From contig CAUQNX010000007.1 of NCBI GenBank assembly GCA_963519845.1, forward strand, positions 62,001 through 126,000: a DNA stretch of 64,000 nt, written 5' to 3'. Positions 1 to 9,120 of this stretch are shown piece after piece. The notes beneath the pieces were generated by a model. That model was not told the DNA's origin, searched no databases, and saw only the letters and a program-made list of their open reading frames with translations. A program made the translations under genes and the position numbers. Numbering within the stretch: the stretch's first letter is position 1; the number at the start of each line of letters is the position of its first letter. This stretch comes from Moellerella sp963519845 (GTDB taxonomy: Bacteria > Pseudomonadota > Gammaproteobacteria > Enterobacterales > Enterobacteriaceae).

Positions 1-122
1 ATTCTATTTGTGTACACGGTGATAGCCCAGATGCGGTTGAAATTGCCCGCCAATTAAGGCTGTTATTCGAGCAAGAAGGGATTGCAATTAGCTCTTTTCT
101 GCAACAAGGAGGCCAATCATGA
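1..122 (+). CDS. pxpA: 5-oxoprolinase subunit A, C-terminal end only
   Basis: The window opens inside a reading frame (first full codon at base 3) that encodes about 39 residues and stops at 120-122. The residues include VHGDSPDAVEIAR, which matches the conserved C-terminal motif of LamB/YcsF (PxpA) proteins. PxpA works with PxpB and PxpC in ATP-dependent cleavage of 5-oxoproline to glutamate in the cytoplasm. The stop overlaps the start of the next gene in an ATGA arrangement, so translation is probably coupled. The identification rests on the short tail plus the DUF1445 and PxpBC genes that follow, the usual partners. The N-terminal part lies outside the window. Confidence 0.8.
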   Translation, partial: SICVHGDSPDAVEIARQLRLLFEQEGIAISSFLQQGGQS

Positions 123-928
123 GTCTCTCATTGATGCGAGCAAGTGAACAAGCAATTGCAGCTGCGAGAGCCGCCCGAGCCGCTATTCGCGCTGGATTTG
201 ATAAGCCCACGGCCGGTATCGCACCGGGTATGACACAAGCCAATATGATTGCACTTCCCAAAGAGTGGGCGTTCGATTTTTTACTTTATGCTCAACGCAA
301 TCCGAAAAGCTGCCCGGTATTAGATGTTTGTGAGTCTGGAAGTTGGCGGACGGTGCTGGCGGAAGGTGCTGATCTACGGACCGATATTCCGCGTTATCGC
401 GTTTGGGAGCAAGGAAAATTAGTTGATGAGATCCAAGATGCGACCGCTATTTATCAACAACATCCCGATTTAGTCACTTTTCTTATCGGTTGTAGTTTTA
501 CGTTTGAAACCCCTATGTTGGAAGCGGGTATTGATATCCGACATATCAGCGATCAATGCAATGTACCTATGTATAAAACCAGTCGCTTATGTCGACCGGC
601 GGGGCGCTTACAGGGTGAACTTGTGGTCTCTATGCGCCCGATTGCGGCAGATAGAGTGGCCGATGCGGTTAGTATCAGCAGTCGTTTTCCTTCGGTGCAT
701 GGCGGGCCTGTGCATATTGGCGCCCCTGAATTATTGGGGATACGTGATATTATGCAACCCGATTTTGGTGATGCCGTTCGCATTGAAAAGGGTGAAATTC
801 CGGTTTTTTGGGCCTGTGGTGTTACACCTCAAGCGGCAGTAATGCGCTCTGGTGTGCCTTTCGCTTTAAGTCACGCGCCGGGGTATATGTTTATTACTGA
901 TGTCCCTGATGCGGCTTATCATGTATAG
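119..928 (+). CDS. DUF1445 / D-glutamate cyclase-like putative hydro-lyase (YcsI family)
   Basis: The 269-residue protein belongs to the DUF1445 family, seen in the N-terminal stretch with PGMTQANMIALP and LLYAQRNPKSCPVLDV and in the C-terminal ACGVTPQAAVM and HAPGYMFITDVPD. It is of normal length and has no signal peptide or membrane segment, so it should be cytosolic. Some family members are described as D-glutamate cyclases that form 5-oxo-D-proline; others are annotated only as putative hydro-lyases. Its start overlaps the pxpA stop (ATGA), and the pxpBC gene follows 9 bp after its stop. That placement fits a role in 5-oxoproline or glutamate handling. B. subtilis ycsI sits in a comparable ycsF-kipI-kipA neighbourhood. 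Family assignment is firm; the reaction is not. Confidence 0.85.
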   Translation: MSLSLMRASEQAIAAARAARAAIRAGFDKPTAGIAPGMTQANMIALPKEWAFDFLLYAQRNPKSCPVLDVCESGSWRTVLAEGADLRTDIPRYRVWEQGKLVDEIQDATAIYQQHPDLVTFLIGCSFTFETPMLEAGIDIRHISDQCNVPMYKTSRLCRPAGRLQGELVVSMRPIAADRVADAVSISSRFPSVHGGPVHIGAPELLGIRDIMQPDFGDAVRIEKGEIPVFWACGVTPQAAVMRSGVPFALSHAPGYMFITDVPDAAYHV

Positions 929-937
929 GAGTTTCCC

Positions 938-2539
938 GTGCGCTTTCTACCCATAAATCTTACAGCGATGTTAGTTGAGCTGGCGGATCTTGATGAAACG
1001 CTGTCACTCTTTACATCCCTTGAGCAGCGGCCGATAACCGGGATCAAAGAGATAATTCCAGCGGCTAGAACCCTGCTGATCCACTATTGTGCTGTTGAAA
1101 CTGATGCCAAAAAATTAGCCACTGAAATCAGAGCACGCGATCTCTCTTCTGGCCATCAACAGCTTGATCATCAAGTGGTGATCCCCGTTCACTATTGCGG
1201 TGAGGACTTGACTGATGTGGCGGACTATTTGGGAATAACATCCCAAGCGTTGATCGCAAGACATACAGATCATGAATATCGCGTGGCATTTACGGGCTTT
1301 GCTCCTGGTTTTGCCTATTTAACTTCGGGCTCTGCGGGGCTCAATGTGCCGCGTCGCAAAACGCCCCGTACTCGTATTCCGGCGGGTTCAGTGGCACTGG
1401 CGGGCGAGTTTAGCGGAATTTATCCGCAAGCCAGTCCGGGCGGTTGGCAGTTGATTGGTCAAACCGATCTGGCGATGTGGGATCTGGCGCGTGAACAGCC
1501 AGCGCTACTTAAGCCGGGTTATCGTGTCACTTTTGTGGATGCTGATAAATCACCTCAAACTATCAGTTTGCCGATGGCAACAGCTAAGCCAGTGACGAAA
1601 AATATTCAGTCTGATAATGGTATGCGCGTATTAACGACTGGCCTACAAACCCTATTTCAAGATCTAGGACGTGCGGGTCAGGCGGCAATTGGTATTTCAG
1701 AATCGGGGGCGATGGATAAAAAGGCACTGTATAGCGCCAATCGTCTGGTGGGTAATGAGATTGATACTGCTTGTTTAGAGATTACTCAGGGCGGATTTTC
1801 AGCACAAAGTGATAGTGAATTAATTATTGCTATCACTGGCGCGCCATGTGATATCCGACTAATTACTCAGGATCAGCAAGAGTATCGATTGGCCACTTAT
1901 CAACCCATCCATTTAATTGCGGGTGATAAGATTAAATTAGGGCCGACTACTGCGGGAGTACGAAGCTATTTGGCCGTACGCGGCGGTTTTGCACTTCCTG
2001 AAGTGCTAGGCAGCCGCTCTTTTGACACATTAGCCAATGTAGGCCCCGCACCATTAAAAATTGGCGACAGGCTATTAATTAATACAACCAGCAAATTATC
2101 GACCTTATCGCTGCATGAAATTCCTGCGATAACTTATCCGACAGCGGCTGAAACCCTTGTTTTAGATGTTATTTTAGGCCCACGTACCGATTGGTTTACA
2201 GAGCAGGCGATAGAGCTGCTGGCAAACCAAAGTTGGCAGGTAACGGCCGCCTCAAACCGCATTGGTTTGCGTCTAATTGGCGAACAAGCATTAACGCGCA
2301 GCCAGTTACAAGAATTGCCTAGTGAAGGCACTTGTATTGGCGCAATTCAAATTCCTGCTGACGGCCAACCTGTCTTGTTTCTTAATGATCACCCTTTAAC
2401 TGGCGGCTATCCGGTGATAGGAACAGTGGCGGAATATCATCTTGATTTAGCAGGTCAAATTCCTGTAAATGCCAAGATTAGATTTAATCCTATTCGTTTA
2501 TTTGAAGAAATAGCAAGGAGCGATGCAGCTGATGAATAA
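938..2539 (+). CDS. pxpBC: fused 5-oxoprolinase subunits B and C (KipI-KipA type)
   Basis: The 533-residue protein joins two domains that are separate in E. coli and B. subtilis. Residues about 1-215 are PxpB-like (FTGFAPGFAYL, then PRRKTPRTRIPAGSVALAG). Residues about 225-533 are PxpC-like (FQDLGRAGQAAIGIS, SGAMD, later ITGAPCDI and LRLIGEQ). Both halves are of normal size. PxpB and PxpC are related to the carboxyltransferase-like parts of urea amidolyase, which is why such proteins are often labelled biotin-dependent carboxyltransferases. The start is GTG at 938, preceded by AGGAG. The end overlaps the biotin carboxylase gene. The probable role is ATP-dependent 5-oxoproline opening with PxpA. 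The following biotin carboxylase/carrier gene raises the possibility of a biotin-dependent variant. Confidence 0.88.
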   Translation: MRFLPINLTAMLVELADLDETLSLFTSLEQRPITGIKEIIPAARTLLIHYCAVETDAKKLATEIRARDLSSGHQQLDHQVVIPVHYCGEDLTDVADYLGITSQALIARHTDHEYRVAFTGFAPGFAYLTSGSAGLNVPRRKTPRTRIPAGSVALAGEFSGIYPQASPGGWQLIGQTDLAMWDLAREQPALLKPGYRVTFVDADKSPQTISLPMATAKPVTKNIQSDNGMRVLTTGLQTLFQDLGRAGQAAIGISESGAMDKKALYSANRLVGNEIDTACLEITQGGFSAQSDSELIIAITGAPCDIRLITQDQQEYRLATYQPIHLIAGDKIKLGPTTAGVRSYLAVRGGFALPEVLGSRSFDTLANVGPAPLKIGDRLLINTTSKLSTLSLHEIPAITYPTAAETLVLDVILGPRTDWFTEQAIELLANQSWQVTAASNRIGLRLIGEQALTRSQLQELPSEGTCIGAIQIPADGQPVLFLNDHPLTGGYPVIGTVAEYHLDLAGQIPVNAKIRFNPIRLFEEIARSDAADE

Positions 2540-4283
2540 TAGAACCCAAATCCCTCAAGGGACACAAAAAGTTTTAATTGCCAATCGTGGTGAAATTGCG
2601 GTTCGCATTATTCGAGCCTGTCGTGATGAAGGGATCAACTCAGTGGCTGTTTATGCCGATGTTGATTTGAATTCACTGCACGTTAAATTGGCTGATGAAG
2701 CCTATGGACTCGGTGGTAACAGCCCGGCAGAGAGCTATTTAAATATCGATAAATTGATCGATATAGCCAAAAAATCTGGCGCGACTATGGTACATCCAGG
2801 ATATGGATTTTTATCAGAACGCGCTGAATTTGCTCGTGCTGTACAGGCGGCAGGGCTGATCTGGATTGGACCTGAGCCAGAAACCATTGATATTCTTGGC
2901 GATAAAGTACAGGCACGCCGTATTGCCCTACAAGTGGGCGCCCCCTTAGTGACGGGCACCGAAGCGCCAGTTGAGCATGCCAGCGAAGTAGTGGCATTTG
3001 CGCGTCAACATGGTTTACCTATTGCCATCAAAGCCGCATTCGGTGGTGGTGGCCGTGGATTAAAAGTCGCGTGGCAGCTGAGTGAGGTTGAAGAGCTATA
3101 TCACTCGGCAGTGCGTGAAGCGACAGCCGCATTTGGGCGTGGCGAATGTTTTATCGAGCAATTTTTACATAATCCACGTCATATCGAAGCCCAAGTGATG
3201 GGTGATAAACATGGCAATGTCGTGGTGGTCGGAACCCGAGATTGTTCGCTACAGCGCCGCAATCAGAAGCTGGTTGAAGAAGCTCCCGCCCCCTATTTAA
3301 CGGATGCTCAGCGTGAAAGTATTCATCAAGCATCAAAAGCGATTTGTGTGAAAGCCGGTTATGTGGGCGCGGGAACCGTCGAGTTCTTATTGAGTCAAGA
3401 TGGCACTCTCTCATTTTTGGAAGTGAATACTCGCCTTCAAGTTGAACACCCAGTAACGGAAGTGACTACAGGGATTGATTTAGTGGTTGAGCAGCTGCGT
3501 GTAGCACAAGGATTTCCGCTGAGTTTTAGCGAAACCCCAGTGACTCAGGGGCATGCATTTGAATTTCGGATTAATGCGGAAGATGCAGGACATGGATTTT
3601 TACCGACTCCCGGCGAAATAACTCAATTTTCGCCGCCAACAGGGCCGGGAGTTCGCTTAGATAGCGGCGTTGAACAAGGTTCGATAATACCCGGCTCTTT
3701 CGATTCGCTGATGGCTAAGTTGATAGTGGTAGGTGCGACGCGAGAACAGGCTCTAGCCCGTGCGCGCCGTGCACTAGCCGAGTTTCATATCGAAGGTGTT
3801 GCCTCTGTTCTGCCTTTTCACCAAGCTGTGTTAGAACAAGCCGATTTTGGGGAGAAATTTGCTGTGCATACTCGCTGGATTGAAACTGAATTTTCAGTAC
3901 CCATTCCGCCAGCGAAGCGCCAGTTGCCTCAACAATCAGCCGCATTAACCCGTACTATGATTGAGATTGATGGTAAACGTCATGAACTTGGCTTACCCGC
4001 TATGTTACTCAATGGACTAGTATCACCTGTAAGCGCAAATTCAATGATATCCGGTGGTGCAAGCGACCATCAGCCGCAAGTGGTCGAAGCGCCTATATCG
4101 GGCACACTATTTAGCTGGCTAATCAATGACGGAGAAACTGTGGTTGAAGGTGATGTGATTGGCGTAATGGAGGCGATGAAAATGGAGGTTCAGGTTATCG
4201 CACACCGCGCTGGCCAATTAAAGCAAGGGGCTAAAACCGGTGATTTTATTCAGGCAGAACATCAAATTGCAGAGATAATTTAA
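2532..4283 (+). CDS. biotin carboxylase fused to a C-terminal biotin carrier domain
   Basis: Residues about 10-450 form a biotin carboxylase/ATP-grasp unit: KVLIANRGEIAVRIIRA at the N-terminus, a glycine-rich AFGGGGRG loop, and FLEVNTRLQVEHPVTE in the active site. The last 65 residues form a biotinyl carrier domain with VMEAMKMEV; the lysine of AMKM is the expected biotinylation site (about residue 550). There is no carboxyltransferase domain, so a partner must supply it, and the preceding PxpBC fusion is the obvious candidate. AAGGAG at 2515-2520 is only 2 bp from an ATG at 2523 but 11 bp from the ATG at 2532, so I prefer 2532. A terminator follows at 4366. It resembles AccC and propionyl-CoA carboxylase alpha chains, but the operon argues against a housekeeping acetyl-CoA carboxylase role. 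Confidence 0.85.
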   Translation: MNNRTQIPQGTQKVLIANRGEIAVRIIRACRDEGINSVAVYADVDLNSLHVKLADEAYGLGGNSPAESYLNIDKLIDIAKKSGATMVHPGYGFLSERAEFARAVQAAGLIWIGPEPETIDILGDKVQARRIALQVGAPLVTGTEAPVEHASEVVAFARQHGLPIAIKAAFGGGGRGLKVAWQLSEVEELYHSAVREATAAFGRGECFIEQFLHNPRHIEAQVMGDKHGNVVVVGTRDCSLQRRNQKLVEEAPAPYLTDAQRESIHQASKAICVKAGYVGAGTVEFLLSQDGTLSFLEVNTRLQVEHPVTEVTTGIDLVVEQLRVAQGFPLSFSETPVTQGHAFEFRINAEDAGHGFLPTPGEITQFSPPTGPGVRLDSGVEQGSIIPGSFDSLMAKLIVVGATREQALARARRALAEFHIEGVASVLPFHQAVLEQADFGEKFAVHTRWIETEFSVPIPPAKRQLPQQSAALTRTMIEIDGKRHELGLPAMLLNGLVSPVSANSMISGGASDHQPQVVEAPISGTLFSWLINDGETVVEGDVIGVMEAMKMEVQVIAHRAGQLKQGAKTGDFIQAEHQIAEII

Positions 4284-4365
4284 CCAAGTATTAGCTGCTC
4301 TCTAACCCAAAGGTGGGGGAGCAGAGGATTAATATAAATCTATTTGTGGCGATTAAATATATAAC

Positions 4366-4394
4366 AGCGACTTCATTAGTGAGTCGCTTTTTTT
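4366..4394 (+). terminator. intrinsic terminator after the 5-oxoprolinase operon
   Basis: AGCGACT at 4366-4372 pairs perfectly with AGTCGCT at 4382-4388 across a 9-base loop and is followed by a run of seven T (4388-4394). It lies about 80 bp after the biotin carboxylase stop. A weaker hairpin (CTGCTC 4295-4300 with GAGCAG 4319-4324) without a T run precedes it. Confidence 0.8.
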
Positions 4395-5137
4395 ATGGGA
4401 CAAAATTAGCAGTTTAAATTGCACTAGAAGGATTAAAATAATATCGGTAATTTGTGGCTTGCTCGTGGTTATGAATTGATAATTTGGAATACATTGGTGT
4501 AATTAACTGAAAATTATCACATTAAGGTAAATAAAAAGTGTGTATAAAATGTATTTGTGCTTTTTTAGCCTAATAAAAGAAAAATAACGGTTTATTTGAT
4601 TAAAAATCAATTTGTTATAACTATTAATATCAGGTAATGAAAATATTTTACTATGTACACTTGATTTAGCTGTGAAACTATTCTGCTTTTTATTATGAAA
4701 TTAATGACTTATAAAAAATAGCTAAATTTCACTTTTTTTGTTGGTTGTAAATTAACCACATATTCCTCTGTTTGATAGCCATATCATTGAAGTCCAGTGG
4801 AGTATATTCCTGTTTTTTCAATCTGTTTACGCTAAGTGACTTATCCTGCGAAGATGCGGCGATTTTTCAGCCTTTGATGCTCTTTACTTGTCCCAAACAG
4901 CTCATTATTCTGCTTGGCATAATCACCGTGTGCAGCGGCTGAAATTAGCTATATTTTGAAAAGATCACTTTTCTAAATACTACATTCTTTTCCTAAATAT
5001 TTTTTATTGAGAGAGTGGTTAGCAGTAGCATTCTATAATCGGACACTTTTTATTTAAATAGTGGCCTTATTGGCATGACTAAAGCAGCCCATATCATACG
5101 ATGGAATATATAAGGGAGAAACAGAGAGGAAATTGTA
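4395..5137. other. long AT-rich intergenic region upstream of hcp
   Basis: About 740 bp with no convincing reading frame. Bases 4400-4760 are very AT-rich. The stretch around 4790-4960 has more balanced composition and short open frames that match nothing I recognise. A purine-rich GGGAGAAACAGAGAGGAA lies just before the hcp start. The region probably carries the promoter and regulatory sites of the T6SS module. I could not identify a convincing sigma-54 site. Confidence 0.5.
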
Positions 5138-5656
5138 ATGCCAACACCATGCTATATCTCAATCGAAGGTAAAACCCAAGGTAATATCACTGCCGGCGCT
5201 TTTACCGCAGAATCTGTCGGTAATATCTATGTGCAAGGGCACGAAGATCAGATGCTGGTACAAGAATTTGAACATATTGTCACAGTACCCACTGATCCTC
5301 AATCAGGTCAGCCTTCTGGTCAGCGTGCGCATAAACCTTTCCGTTTCACTGTAGCGTTGAATAAAGCGGTTCCACTGCTGTATAACGCCTTGGCTTCAGG
5401 CGAAATGTTGCCAAAAGTTGAGCTGAAATGGTATCGCACCTCTATCGAAGGCAAACAGGAACATTTTTTCACCACCTCTTTAGTTGATGCCACTATTGTG
5501 AATATCGACTGTAGAATGCCTCACTGCCAAGATCCGACAAAAGCGGATTTTACTCAGCTGATTCAGGTTTCTCTCTCTTATCGTAAAATCGATTGGGAAC
5601 ATGAAGTTGCTGGTACATCAGGTGCTGATGACTGGCGCGCACCACTCGAAGCGTAA
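5138..5656 (+). CDS. hcp: type VI secretion tube protein Hcp
   Basis: The 172-residue protein is a typical enteric Hcp. It starts MPTPCYISIEGKTQG, has the FEHIVTVPTDPQSGQPSGQR segment, then HKPFRFTVALNKAVPLLYNAL, and ends with the FTQLIQVSLSYRKIDWEHE strand region. Hcp forms stacked hexameric rings that make the inner tube of the T6SS needle and can carry effectors. There is no signal peptide, as expected. Purine-rich AGAGAGGAA serves as ribosome binding site. The gene stands 153 bp before vgrG, with a hairpin between them that may reduce read-through. No structural tss genes are present in the window, so this is an auxiliary hcp-vgrG module relying on an apparatus encoded elsewhere. Confidence 0.97.
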   Translation: MPTPCYISIEGKTQGNITAGAFTAESVGNIYVQGHEDQMLVQEFEHIVTVPTDPQSGQPSGQRAHKPFRFTVALNKAVPLLYNALASGEMLPKVELKWYRTSIEGKQEHFFTTSLVDATIVNIDCRMPHCQDPTKADFTQLIQVSLSYRKIDWEHEVAGTSGADDWRAPLEA

Positions 5657-5672
5657 GCGCTAAGTGACCTAT

Positions 5673-5705
5673 ACCCAGCCGGTGTACCTGCTTCTCCGAC
5701 TGGGT
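5673..5705 (+). terminator. hairpin between hcp and vgrG
   Basis: ACCCAGCCGG at 5673-5682 pairs with CCGACTGGGT at 5696-5705 with one mismatch and is followed by TTAGTTAG rather than a clean T run. It probably acts as a leaky terminator that keeps hcp expressed above the downstream genes. Confidence 0.55.
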
Positions 5706-5809
5706 TTAGTTAGAATGACATGGATGTGTGATAAAAAGGTTTTTTCTTCACTGCTGTTATTGGTCACTCGCCTTATATTGGATTGAATTAACTTATTAGG
5801 ATCCGCCTA

Positions 5810-7888
5810 ATGTTCCCCAAACCATCAAAAAAACTCGGTCTATCAGGCTCTGATAAAGCGACGCAAATAAAAGAGCAGGCGAAGGCTGAAATAAAACAAA
5901 AAAATAGCGCCTATCTTGCTGAACATGGGCAAAAAACGCTCGATGATCAAACAGTAGCAGGCGCCGCTTTATCACAGTCTCATCTACCCGGCGTTAACCG
6001 ACCTTTACCCACGGCGACAAAATTTGCCTCTGCCACCTCAGGTGTTAGCTCTTCCGTTAATGCAGAAGCGGCACTTGCTGCGGTTAAGCGGCAGGATAAA
6101 TCGGGATTGGTCTATAGCTGTCAAATCGGTGATTTACCACTAGATACTTTCCAACTGACTGAATTTACGCTTGATGAGGCGATGTCAGAGTTATTTACCT
6201 TATCCCTTAGCGCCGTGAGTGCTCGACCTTATATTGATTTTGATAGTCAGCTAGGTAAAGCATCTTCATTAACTGTTTTCCGTAATGGCATCGCCCTCAG
6301 AACGGTTAATGGCATATTGGCAGGTGTTGAACAAGCCAATACCGATGGGGTAAAAACCTGGTATCAGATGGTGATCCGCCCCGAAATGTGGATTATGACG
6401 CTTAATCAGGATAGTCGTATTTTCCAGCAGCAATCCGTTCCTATGATTTTAAATAGCTTACTGGACGAAGCTCACGTTAAAGCGGATTGTAAATTCTATC
6501 AGGATGATTTACATCCCGAACGAGATTATATCACTCAGAAACGCGAATCTGCTTTTGAGTTTTGGTGCCGTCTAGCTTTTGAAGAGGGGATCAATTTCTG
6601 GTTCGAAGAAAAACAGATGTTTTATAGTGATAATCATCTGGGTATGACTGCGGGTATTCATCTTAATTATAATCCACAAACAGATACTGACCATGCCGAT
6701 AGCACCGCTTTTAATTGGCGTTATGGTGAATATTTATGTGTCGATCAAACTATTCATAAAGATAATAACTTTATTCGACCTTCCTACTCGCTTGATCATA
6801 CAGCCAAAATTGAAAATGGTGGGCAGCATACGGTATTTGAGAGTTATGGCCGCTTTCAGGTTGACGCTGAAGGCAAGCCGCTAACGGATATTCGTTTACA
6901 GCAGCTGCGTAATGGCAGTAAAGCCGGATCGACTAAAACTAATAGCTTTAATTTGATGCCGGGTAAGATTTTTACTTTAAGCGGTCATCCACACGATCCC
7001 ATGAATACTAGCTGGCAGGTCACTCGGGTGAGGCATCAGGGCTCGCAGCCTTTGGCTGATAACAGTGGTGGCCAAGGTACGACATTCACTAATGATGTTG
7101 ATTTTATTCCCGGAACACTGGAGTGGCGTCCACCATATCGTTTTAAACCGCTAGCGGACGGCGATGAAGTGGCAACAGTTGTTGGGCCAGAAGGCGAAGA
7201 GATCTACGTCAATGAACATGGCGCGGTAAAAGTCTATTTTCATTGGGATCGCTATGGTGAACCCAATCACAGTGCTTCTTGTTGGGTGCGGGTAGCTATG
7301 GGTTGGAATGGTAACGGCTATGGTTTCTCCGCCGTTCCTCGCATTGGGCAAGAGGTGATTGTCTCCTATTTAAATGGTGATATTGATCGACCTATTATAA
7401 CGGGTTGTACCTATAACGGCCGGAATCGTCCACCTTCTGAATTCCCTGCCAATAAAACCCAAACTGCTTTCCGTACCAAAACACATAAAGGCGAGGGTTT
7501 TAACGAGCTACGCTTTGAAGATGAAAACGGTAAACAGGAAGTATTTATTCATGCTCAGAAAGATATGAATACTAAGGTATTAAACGATCGTTCAACGCAT
7601 GTTTTAAGAGATCACACTGAAACTATCGATAAAAACCAAACAATCGAAGTGAAAGAGGATCGAAAAGAGACGATCAAGGGCAATAATAGTGAGGAAGTGG
7701 GTAAACATAAGTCGGTTAAGGTAGCCAATAGCTTATCTATTGATGTCGGTGATGTGATTGAACTCAAATGTGGATTAAGTGTACTGCGTATGGACAGTTC
7801 AGGTCATGTGACCATCAATGGCACCGAATTTAAATTTGAAGCTAGTGGTCCGGTGCAGATCACCGGCAACGATATTGATTTAAACTGA
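5810..7888 (+). CDS. vgrG: type VI secretion spike protein VgrG with a long N-terminal extension
   Basis: The 692-residue protein is a VgrG (TssI). The gp27/gp44-like part begins at about residue 99 (GLVYSCQIGDLPLDTFQL). It is followed by the base region with RESAFEFWCRLAFEEGINFW, the gp5 OB-fold with VNEHGAVKVYFHWDRYGE and RIGQEVIVSYLNGDIDRPII, and a C-terminal beta-helix rich in DRSTHVLRDHTETI-type repeats. There is no extra C-terminal effector domain. The first 98 residues are unusual: a Lys/Ala/Ser/Gln-rich segment that I do not recognise from standard VgrG proteins. VgrG trimerises as the needle tip and receives the PAAR-like protein encoded two genes downstream. The stop is 11 bp before the DUF2169 gene, consistent with one operon. 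Confidence 0.95.
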   Translation: MFPKPSKKLGLSGSDKATQIKEQAKAEIKQKNSAYLAEHGQKTLDDQTVAGAALSQSHLPGVNRPLPTATKFASATSGVSSSVNAEAALAAVKRQDKSGLVYSCQIGDLPLDTFQLTEFTLDEAMSELFTLSLSAVSARPYIDFDSQLGKASSLTVFRNGIALRTVNGILAGVEQANTDGVKTWYQMVIRPEMWIMTLNQDSRIFQQQSVPMILNSLLDEAHVKADCKFYQDDLHPERDYITQKRESAFEFWCRLAFEEGINFWFEEKQMFYSDNHLGMTAGIHLNYNPQTDTDHADSTAFNWRYGEYLCVDQTIHKDNNFIRPSYSLDHTAKIENGGQHTVFESYGRFQVDAEGKPLTDIRLQQLRNGSKAGSTKTNSFNLMPGKIFTLSGHPHDPMNTSWQVTRVRHQGSQPLADNSGGQGTTFTNDVDFIPGTLEWRPPYRFKPLADGDEVATVVGPEGEEIYVNEHGAVKVYFHWDRYGEPNHSASCWVRVAMGWNGNGYGFSAVPRIGQEVIVSYLNGDIDRPIITGCTYNGRNRPPSEFPANKTQTAFRTKTHKGEGFNELRFEDENGKQEVFIHAQKDMNTKVLNDRSTHVLRDHTETIDKNQTIEVKEDRKETIKGNNSEEVGKHKSVKVANSLSIDVGDVIELKCGLSVLRMDSSGHVTINGTEFKFEASGPVQITGNDIDLN

Positions 7889-7899
7889 CGGAGCAAACT

Positions 7900-9120
7900 G
7901 TGGAATTTAGAAATCTAACGCCGTTTGCCGTTATGAATTATAAAATGCTGGATGTTGCTGATAATGAACATCATGTGATTGTGATGAAGGTGGGTTATTC
8001 ATTAACTCACTTTAGTGAAGGCATTTATCAAGCAATATTAGAAACTGATGCTGAACTCTGTTTTCAAGATGAATATCTGGGTGAGCCTTTTCATTCAAGT
8101 GTTCGTTTTGAAAGTGATTTAGCGCCCTTCAAACCCTATTGTGACCTTATGGTGATTGGCTCTGCAATTGCGCCACAATCGACGCCAACGGAGTCATTTA
8201 TTGTTGGCTTGAATATTATTGCGGCGAATAATCAGAATCTATTGAAAAAAGAGCTGCGTATCTTGGGTCCTCGTTATCTTGAATATCAAAATGATAGTTG
8301 GCTAATGACCGAGCCGCAAAAAATTGGCACTTTACCTATCGAATATGAGTATGCATTTGGCGGCGAGAATAGAGTTTGCATACAAGATCCGCTAATTCAG
8401 CAGATAGAGAGTCAATATCTGCTTTCAGACGAACAAAGAAGTGCGCATCCTGCGGGAGCAGAAGCGCCGATTGCACATAGCTATTGCGAGACGAATCCGC
8501 TAGGTAAGGGCTATGTGCGCAATTGGTACGCTAAAGCAACAGGGCTAACATCACTGGCCGCACCACAAATTGAAAATGTGACATCGCCTTTTACCCTTGA
8601 GCAGTTTCTTCAGCAGCTGGCGGAGCATCAAAGCCCGTCGGAGGCCTCTTGCTTCGGGGCCCAAGGTTTTGGGCCCATTGCCCGCAGTTGGATGCCGAGA
8701 TTAGCCAAAGCGGGAACCTATGATCAGCAATGGCTTGATCATCGCCATCCCTATTTGCCGAAAGATTTTAATTTCAATTATTGGAATTGTGCCCCTGATG
8801 ATCAGCAAATTCCTTATCCAGATGCTAATCTTAGAATAAGCGTGAGCAATATGACAGCAGATGGATTATTAGAGGTAACTCTGCCTGAGCATCGCGCCTT
8901 TTTGCTCGCGCGTATGACTAATGGGGCAATTTCACCAATTCAGCTTAATATTGATACCATTATTCTTGATACCAATAAGCTCACTTTATCACTAACTTTT
9001 CGTCAAATAATTGAAACGGCACTGCCGATTAAAGTATTGGAAGCCCGTTTTGAAACTAATCCGAGTGCACCCCTATTTAGTGTTGAATTAGCCGAAAAAG
9101 GAGAGCAGCATGGCGGATAA
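7900..9120 (+). CDS. DUF2169 domain protein, putative T6SS effector adaptor
   Basis: The 406-residue protein begins MEFRNLTPFAVMNYKMLDV, the typical opening of DUF2169 proteins, and has the family motifs YEYAFGGENR, NPLGKGYVRNWY and FGPIARSWMPRL. Such proteins are encoded between vgrG and PAAR-like/effector genes and are thought to load effectors onto the VgrG spike. The GTG start at 7900 is preceded by CGGAG at a 6-bp spacing. The 3' end overlaps the DUF4150 gene by 11 bp. No signal peptide or membrane segment is seen. The adaptor function is inferred from family and position. Confidence 0.9.
   Translation: MEFRNLTPFAVMNYKMLDVADNEHHVIVMKVGYSLTHFSEGIYQAILETDAELCFQDEYLGEPFHSSVRFESDLAPFKPYCDLMVIGSAIAPQSTPTESFIVGLNIIAANNQNLLKKELRILGPRYLEYQNDSWLMTEPQKIGTLPIEYEYAFGGENRVCIQDPLIQQIESQYLLSDEQRSAHPAGAEAPIAHSYCETNPLGKGYVRNWYAKATGLTSLAAPQIENVTSPFTLEQFLQQLAEHQSPSEASCFGAQGFGPIARSWMPRLAKAGTYDQQWLDHRHPYLPKDFNFNYWNCAPDDQQIPYPDANLRISVSNMTADGLLEVTLPEHRAFLLARMTNGAISPIQLNIDTIILDTNKLTLSLTFRQIIETALPIKVLEARFETNPSAPLFSVELAEKGEQHGG

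Noticed and set aside
504..842. A 112-residue frame inside the DUF1445 gene
   Set aside because: It is a shifted-frame shadow of a well-conserved coding sequence.
4909..4940. Possible sigma-54 promoter before hcp (TGGCAT followed by GTGCAG)
   Set aside because: The distance between the GG and GC elements is about 14 bases instead of 10, so it does not fit the consensus.
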